Shown in pieces: positions 58,601 through 64,000 of a DNA stretch of 64,000 bases. The notes beneath the pieces are model-generated. The model saw nothing but the letters and a program-made list of their open reading frames with translations, did not search any database and was not told the DNA's origin. Position numbers and translations under genes: made by a program. How positions within the stretch are numbered: position 1 is the first letter of the stretch; each line of letters begins with the position of its first letter. The stretch comes from Enterococcus_D entomosocium. Lineage in GTDB: Bacteria; Bacillota; Bacilli; Lactobacillales; Enterococcaceae. The stretch is from assembly GCF_030441895.1 (NCBI RefSeq), contig NZ_JARJAS010000008.1; one strand, written 5' to 3'.

Positions 58601-58629
58601 TTGACAGAGAAGTGCTTCATCTGTATAAT
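58601..58629 (+). promoter_or_regulatory. rpoBC promoter
   Basis: TTGACA-N17-TATAAT, fully consensus. It gives a leader of about 225 nt before rpoB, so rpoBC is independent of rplJL here. Confidence 0.93.
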
Positions 58630-58710
58630 AAGGAGTTGCAAAAACTATCTGAACGAAAAAAGCAGAAACGAAATATTGTCCGTTTCGGCTTAGGAATAAG
58701 GAAACAAAAG

Positions 58711-58754
58711 TAGAAAATGCCCAATGCATCCGTTCTATTTTTGGTTTTTTTTTG
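58711..58754 (+). terminator. Attenuator-like hairpin in the rpoB leader
   Basis: TAGAA-A-ATGC, 5-nt loop, GCAT, 3-nt bulge, TTCTA, followed by T5-GG-T9. An earlier GAACG in the leader could pair with CGTTC (58731-58735) in the right arm and prevent the hairpin. Confidence 0.5.
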
Positions 58755-58861
58755 CCTAAAAGCCGCAAAAAATGCTTTCTGTAACCTATATTTAATATTT
58801 GTTACAGTTTTGTAAATAATCGGATAGCCTTTTTGAAAGACTTTATGAAGAGGTGAAGAGC

Positions 58862-62479
<3,618 letters not shown>

Positions 62480-62491
62480 TAGACGGCCCTC

Positions 62492-62518
62492 GCTATTTCC
62501 GCCACTAGCGGAAATAGC
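62492..62518 (+). promoter_or_regulatory. Perfect hairpin between rpoB and rpoC
   Basis: 11-bp stem GCTATTTCCGC/GCGGAAATAGC, loop CACTA, no T tract. Not a terminator; a likely RNA processing or stability element. Confidence 0.6.
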
Positions 62519-62566
62519 CCCCGTTCTATCGGATATGTCCATGAAATGAAATGGAGGGAACCTTTT

Positions 62567-64000
62567 TTGATCGATGTAAATAAATTCGAAAGTATGCAAA
62601 TCGGTTTGGCTTCTCCTGAAAAAATCAGAAGCTGGTCTTATGGTGAAGTAAAAAAACCAGAAACCATTAACTACCGTACGTTAAAACCTGAACGCGAAGG
62701 GTTGTTTGACGAGCGTATTTTCGGTCCAACCAAAGACTGGGAATGTGCTTGCGGCAAATACAAACGGATCCGCTATAAAGGCATCGTTTGTGACCGTTGC
62801 GGCGTGGAAGTAACACGTTCAAAAGTGCGTCGTGAACGCATGGGACACATTGAATTAGCAGCACCAGTATCACACATTTGGTACTTCAAAGGCATTCCTT
62901 CACGGATGGGTCTTGTCTTAGACATGAGCCCACGTGCATTAGAAGAAATCATCTACTTTGCTTCATACGTAGTGATTGAACCAGGAAACACCAGCCTTGA
63001 GAAAAAACAACTATTGACTGAACGGGAATACCGTGAAAAGCGTGACCAATACGGTCAAGAATTTTCAGCAGCGATGGGTGCCGAAGCCATCAAACAATTA
63101 TTAGATGGCGTTGATCTTGAAGGCGAAGTTGCTGAATTAAAAGAAGAATTGAAAAACGCGACTGGTCAAAAACGGACCCGTGCGATCCGCCGTTTGGATA
63201 TCTTAGAAGCATTCCGTGCTTCAGGAAACAAACCAAGCTGGATGGTCATGGACGTTATCCCAGTTATCCCGCCTGATTTGCGTCCAATGGTGCAATTAGA
63301 AGGTGGACGTTTTGCCACAAGTGACTTGAACGACTTGTATCGTCGTGTAATCAACCGTAACAACCGTTTGAAACGCTTGTTAGATTTGAATGCACCAAAC
63401 ATCATCGTTCAAAATGAAAAACGGATGCTGCAAGAAGCAGTCGATGCCTTGATCGATAACGGTCGTCGCGGCCGTCCAGTTGCAGGGCCAGGGAACCGCC
63501 CATTGAAATCTCTTTCTCACATGTTGAAAGGGAAACAAGGTCGTTTCCGTCAAAACTTGCTAGGAAAACGGGTCGACTACTCAGGTCGTTCAGTTATCGT
63601 CGTTGGTCCATTCCTTAAAATGTACCAATGTGGTCTGCCAAAAGAAATGGCGATCGAATTGTTCAAACCATTCGTGATGCGGGAACTTGTTTCTCGTGAA
63701 ATCGCGTCAAACATCAAAAATGCCAAACGCAAAATCGAACGTCAAGAAGACGAAGTTTGGGATGTCTTAGAAGATGTCATCAGAGAACATCCAGTGCTAT
63801 TGAACCGGGCACCTACGCTTCACAGATTAGGTATCCAAGCATTTGAACCCGTCTTAGTTGAAGGCCGTGCCATTCGTTTGCACCCACTTGTTTGTGAAGC
63901 CTACAATGCCGATTTCGATGGAGACCAAATGGCCGTTCACGTACCATTGAACGAAGAAGCGCAAGCAGAAGCACGTATGCTGATGTTAGCAGCCCAAAAC
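62567..64000 (+). CDS. rpoC: RNA polymerase beta' subunit, 5' part
   Basis: The first 478 codons; the gene runs out of the window. TTG start at 62567, 8 nt behind GGAGGG, which the downstream N terminus (IDVNKFESMQIGLASPEKIRSWSYGEV) confirms. The zinc-binding cysteines (CACGKYKRIRYKGIVCDRC), the GNRPLKSLSHMLKGKQGRFRQNLLGKRVDYSGRS region (in adjoining blocks) and, just before the edge, the active-site NADFDGDQMAVH are present. Confidence 0.97.
   Translation, partial: MIDVNKFESMQIGLASPEKIRSWSYGEVKKPETINYRTLKPEREGLFDERIFGPTKDWECACGKYKRIRYKGIVCDRCGVEVTRSKVRRERMGHIELAAPVSHIWYFKGIPSRMGLVLDMSPRALEEIIYFASYVVIEPGNTSLEKKQLLTEREYREKRDQYGQEFSAAMGAEAIKQLLDGVDLEGEVAELKEELKNATGQKRTRAIRRLDILEAFRASGNKPSWMVMDVIPVIPPDLRPMVQLEGGRFATSDLNDLYRRVINRNNRLKRLLDLNAPNIIVQNEKRMLQEAVDALIDNGRRGRPVAGPGNRPLKSLSHMLKGKQGRFRQNLLGKRVDYSGRSVIVVGPFLKMYQCGLPKEMAIELFKPFVMRELVSREIASNIKNAKRKIERQEDEVWDVLEDVIREHPVLLNRAPTLHRLGIQAFEPVLVEGRAIRLHPLVCEAYNADFDGDQMAVHVPLNEEAQAEARMLMLAAQN

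Noticed and set aside
58780..58806. TGTAAC-N15-GTTACA repeat and a TGTAAC-N5-TTTAAT WalR-like match in the rpoB leader
   Set aside because: It lies well downstream of the consensus rpoB promoter in very AT-rich DNA, and WalR control of rpoB is not expected; chance match.

Overview
The window is a stretch of low-to-mid GC Firmicutes chromosome and reads as an Enterococcus. The signs are the ireP/ireK signalling pair, a SagA-like NlpC/P60 hydrolase, ctsR directly followed by clpC without mcsAB, and rpoBC placed next to birA rather than behind rplJL. Codon use looks GC-richer than I would expect for E. faecalis or E. faecium, so the E. casseliflavus/E. gallinarum side of the genus is my guess; no 16S is present to prove it. 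I see no insertion sequence, prophage, CRISPR array or origin. Almost everything is vertically inherited core or near-core genome.

Layout. 1-231: end of a tRNA cluster (partial Leu, then Arg-ACG and Pro-TGG). 334-2514: rsgA-rpe-thiN. 2657-5573: mreCD and the SagA-like hydrolase. 5709-13561: two adjacent mannitol PTS operons, EIICB-mtlR-EIIA and EIICB-EIIA-mtlD; both EIICB proteins end in an extra EIIB-like domain without the phosphorylatable Cys. 13737-18590: small and poorly known proteins, a DJ-1/PfpI protein, Hsp20 and ispE. 18897-21340: zinc ABC importer behind a Zur-like box. 21492-24958: purR, glmU, prs. 25144-25866: TPP riboswitch and thiT. 26942-30813: sortase A, a patatin-like protein with an unusual N-terminal domain, a YdbC/PC4 protein, a YicC protein and a small unknown. 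30938-39939: gmk, rpoZ, priA, def, fmt, rsmB, ireP, ireK. 40165-43118: ctsR-clpC. 43388-47003: U32-peptidase-like tRNA-hydroxylation pair and glutathione reductase. 47121-49476: CoA-acylating aldehyde dehydrogenase divergent from an AraC protein with a degenerate receiver domain. 49552-57187: a complete flavin-based extracellular electron transfer locus (dmkB, eetB, eetA, ndh2 leftward; pplA, fmnB, dmkA rightward). 57466-58428: birA. 58862 to the end: rpoB and the first 478 codons of rpoC.

How it works together. The electron-transfer locus is the most coherent system: Ndh2 would pass NADH electrons to a demethylmenaquinone made through DmkA and DmkB, EetA/EetB would carry them through the membrane, and FmnB would flavinylate the surface lipoprotein PplA. 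A perfect 10-bp-arm palindrome lies exactly over the -35 and spacer of the ndh2 promoter and points to a dedicated repressor. Thiamine salvage (ThiT, ThiN), zinc uptake, purine control (PurR, Prs) and envelope maintenance (MreCD, SagA-like protein, sortase, GlmU, IreK) make up most of the rest. Several regulatory sites can be read directly: MtlR operator, Zur-like box, PurBoxes, CtsR box, TPP riboswitch, a possible WalR box, and unassigned palindromes at hsp20 and pfpI. I see no wholly new system. The best leads are the inactive second EIIB domains, the ndh2 operator, the riboswitch expression platform, the rpoB leader hairpin and the displaced rsgA-rpe-thiN block.
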